DNA from: Gammaproteobacteria bacterium
GTDB taxonomy: Bacteria; Pseudomonadota; Gammaproteobacteria; Steroidobacterales; Woeseiaceae
Direction of reading: 5' to 3'
Assembly (NCBI GenBank): GCA_009937615.1
Contig: JAACFB010000009.1
Location: forward strand, 19,725 to 83,724
DNA: 64,000 nt
The notes beneath the pieces are model-generated. The model was not told the DNA's origin. It did not search any database and saw only the letters and a program-made list of their open reading frames with translations. Of the stretch, positions 62,916-64,000 are shown in pieces. Within the stretch, counting starts at the first letter, position 1; each line of letters starts with the position of its first letter. Position numbers and translations under genes: made by a program.

Positions 62916-63653
62916 ATGGCGGAAGATGACAACATACCGACGCATGTCGCTGTCATTATGGACGGCAACGGCCGCTGGGCCCGCAAACGCGGGCGCCCGC
63001 GTCATGCCGGCCATCGCGCCGGCGTTGGTGCGGTGCGCGAGACTGTCGAAGTTGCGGCCAAACGCGGTATTTCATACCTGACCGTGTTTGCATTCAGCAG
63101 CGAGAACTGGAGCCGTCCGCGCGAGGAGATCAGCAAACTGATGGGGCTTTTCGTTGAGGCGCTGCAACGAGAGGTCGATGAACTGCATCAGAATAATGTA
63201 AGGCTCAGGTTTATCGGCGCACGTCAGCAGCTTCAGCCGGGACTGCAGGACAAGATCGCGGCAGCCGAGCAGCAGACGGCCGGCAATACCGGCCTGGGTC
63301 TTCAGGTAGCGGTCGCTTACGGTGGCCGCTGGGATATCGTGCAGGCAGTGCGCCGGCTCGCAATGCGCGTGAAGCAGGGGCACCTGTCGGTCGATGATAT
63401 CGACGACGACAGCGTTGCTCAGGAGCTCGAACTTGCCGGAATACCGGACCCGGACCTGCTGATTCGTACTGGTGGCGAACAACGCATCAGCAACTTCCTG
63501 TTGTGGAATCTCGCGTACGCCGAATTATGGTTTTGCGATGCGCTCTGGCCTGACTTCGGCGAGCGACAGTTTGACGAGGCGTTGACGTTTTTTGCGCGAC
63601 GGGAGCGTCGTTTCGGACACACGGGCGAGCAGGTAAAGGCGGTGACGTCATGA
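62916..63653 (+). CDS. uppS: Undecaprenyl diphosphate synthase (cis-prenyltransferase)
   Basis: This 245-residue enzyme extends farnesyl-PP to the C55 lipid carrier for cell-wall synthesis. HVAVIMDGNGRWARKRGRPR holds the catalytic Asp and substrate Arg residues; FAFSSENWSRP near 55 and IRTGGEQRISNFLLWNLAYAELWF near 188 are diagnostic. The ATG at 62916 begins the conserved region; the frame open from 62826 lies within frr. The stop overlaps the cdsA ATG. Confidence 0.95.
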   Translation: MAEDDNIPTHVAVIMDGNGRWARKRGRPRHAGHRAGVGAVRETVEVAAKRGISYLTVFAFSSENWSRPREEISKLMGLFVEALQREVDELHQNNVRLRFIGARQQLQPGLQDKIAAAEQQTAGNTGLGLQVAVAYGGRWDIVQAVRRLAMRVKQGHLSVDDIDDDSVAQELELAGIPDPDLLIRTGGEQRISNFLLWNLAYAELWFCDALWPDFGERQFDEALTFFARRERRFGHTGEQVKAVTS

Positions 63654-64000
63654 AACAGCGCGTAGTCACCGCGCTGATCGCGTTATCGCTATTGGCGGTT
63701 GTTTTGTTCGTGCTGCCGGCGGTCTTTGCCGCGGGCGTCATTGCGGCGCTTGTCCTGGCGGGTGCCTGGGAATGGTCGGCGTTCCTGGCAACGCCAAGTG
63801 TGGTGATCCGGGTCATTTTCGTTGCATTGATCGCTTTGCTGCTGGCGGCTTTTTCAATCCAGTTCGCGGCATTCGGCCCCGCGCTTCTGATGCTGAGTCT
63901 CGGCTGGTGGTTCATCGCAATGATCTGGACCTTCTTCTTTCCCACATCGATTCCAATTGCTGTCCGCTGGCTTGCCGGAATTTTCGTACTCGTGCCGCTG
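63650..64000 (+). CDS. cdsA: Phosphatidate cytidylyltransferase (5' part, runs off window)
   Basis: The first 117 codons lie in the window without a stop. ATG 63650 overlaps the uppS stop (ATGA). The product starts MKQRVVTALIAL, typical of CdsA, and continues as several hydrophobic helices with GAWEWSAFL near 39 and LGWWFIAMIW. CdsA makes CDP-diacylglycerol for phospholipids. The catalytic C-terminal signature is outside the window. Confidence 0.9.
   Translation, partial: MKQRVVTALIALSLLAVVLFVLPAVFAAGVIAALVLAGAWEWSAFLATPSVVIRVIFVALIALLLAAFSIQFAAFGPALLMLSLGWWFIAMIWTFFFPTSIPIAVRWLAGIFVLVPL

Noticed and set aside
1..64000. tRNA, rRNA, CRISPR arrays, insertion sequences, integrases or phage genes
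   Set aside because: None was recognised: no transposase or integrase motif, no regularly spaced long repeats, and no cloverleaf noticed by eye.

Overview
This is a gene-dense, G+C-rich chromosomal window, most likely from a gammaproteobacterium; the base composition is an impression, not a count. The best evidence is gene order at the right end. dapD-glnD-map on the minus strand is divergent from rpsB-tsf-pyrH-frr-uppS-cdsA on the plus strand, as in enterobacteria and pseudomonads, with dxr absent between frr and uppS as in pseudomonads. A GlrK-like kinase followed by a QseG-like lipoprotein at the left edge agrees. No rRNA, tRNA, CRISPR array, insertion sequence or phage gene was recognised.

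Layout. 1-6.4 kb: a truncated lipoprotein gene and its GlrK-like sensor kinase, galE, then exported proteins including a putative zinc-metalloprotease lipoprotein and a small AT-richer patch with two short genes. 6.5-13.5 kb: a multi-PAS GGDEF-EAL protein, an N-formylglutamate amidohydrolase-like protein next to a GCS2-type carboxylate-amine ligase, and a DUF4397 lipoprotein. 13.6-25.6 kb: carboxylate and amino-acid catabolism. An aldehyde dehydrogenase is divergent from a GabT-like aminotransferase, which leads into a complete branched-chain-type ABC importer (livHMGF and livK) carrying an acyl-CoA synthetase gene. A stand-alone AraC DNA-binding domain and a FadJ-type beta-oxidation enzyme follow. 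25.7-31.6 kb: hsp20 with a hairpin leader, csaA, dusA, a methyltransferase, a cyclase-FHA protein and GTP-dependent PEP carboxykinase.

32-40.8 kb: the most unusual region. Three secreted DUF11-type proteins precede a roughly 1990-residue outer-membrane protein that combines DUF11-like repeats, an OmpA-like domain and a C-terminal beta-barrel. The N-termini of three of the four proteins are related. The first and last genes are preceded by densely base-paired DNA: one block ends in a terminator-like hairpin, the other looks like a three-way junction followed by a 12-bp hairpin. The giant gene's best ribosome-binding site and ATG lie one base out of frame with its body.

40.9-54.4 kb: yoaA, tsaB and a phosphate regulon (phoBR, a Porin_5-type porin, phoU, pstSCAB). 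Heptamers with an 11-bp period, resembling Pho boxes, lie before the porin, phoB and pstS. phoU is separated from pst by dsbB and dapE. 54.4-64 kb: an ArsC/Spx-family gene, dapD, glnD and map, then the rpsB block. Ribosomal protein S2 carries a C-terminal extension of about 190 residues (Lys/Ala-rich, then acidic, then Lys/Ala-rich), and its gene overlaps tsf by 11 bases. cdsA runs off the right edge.
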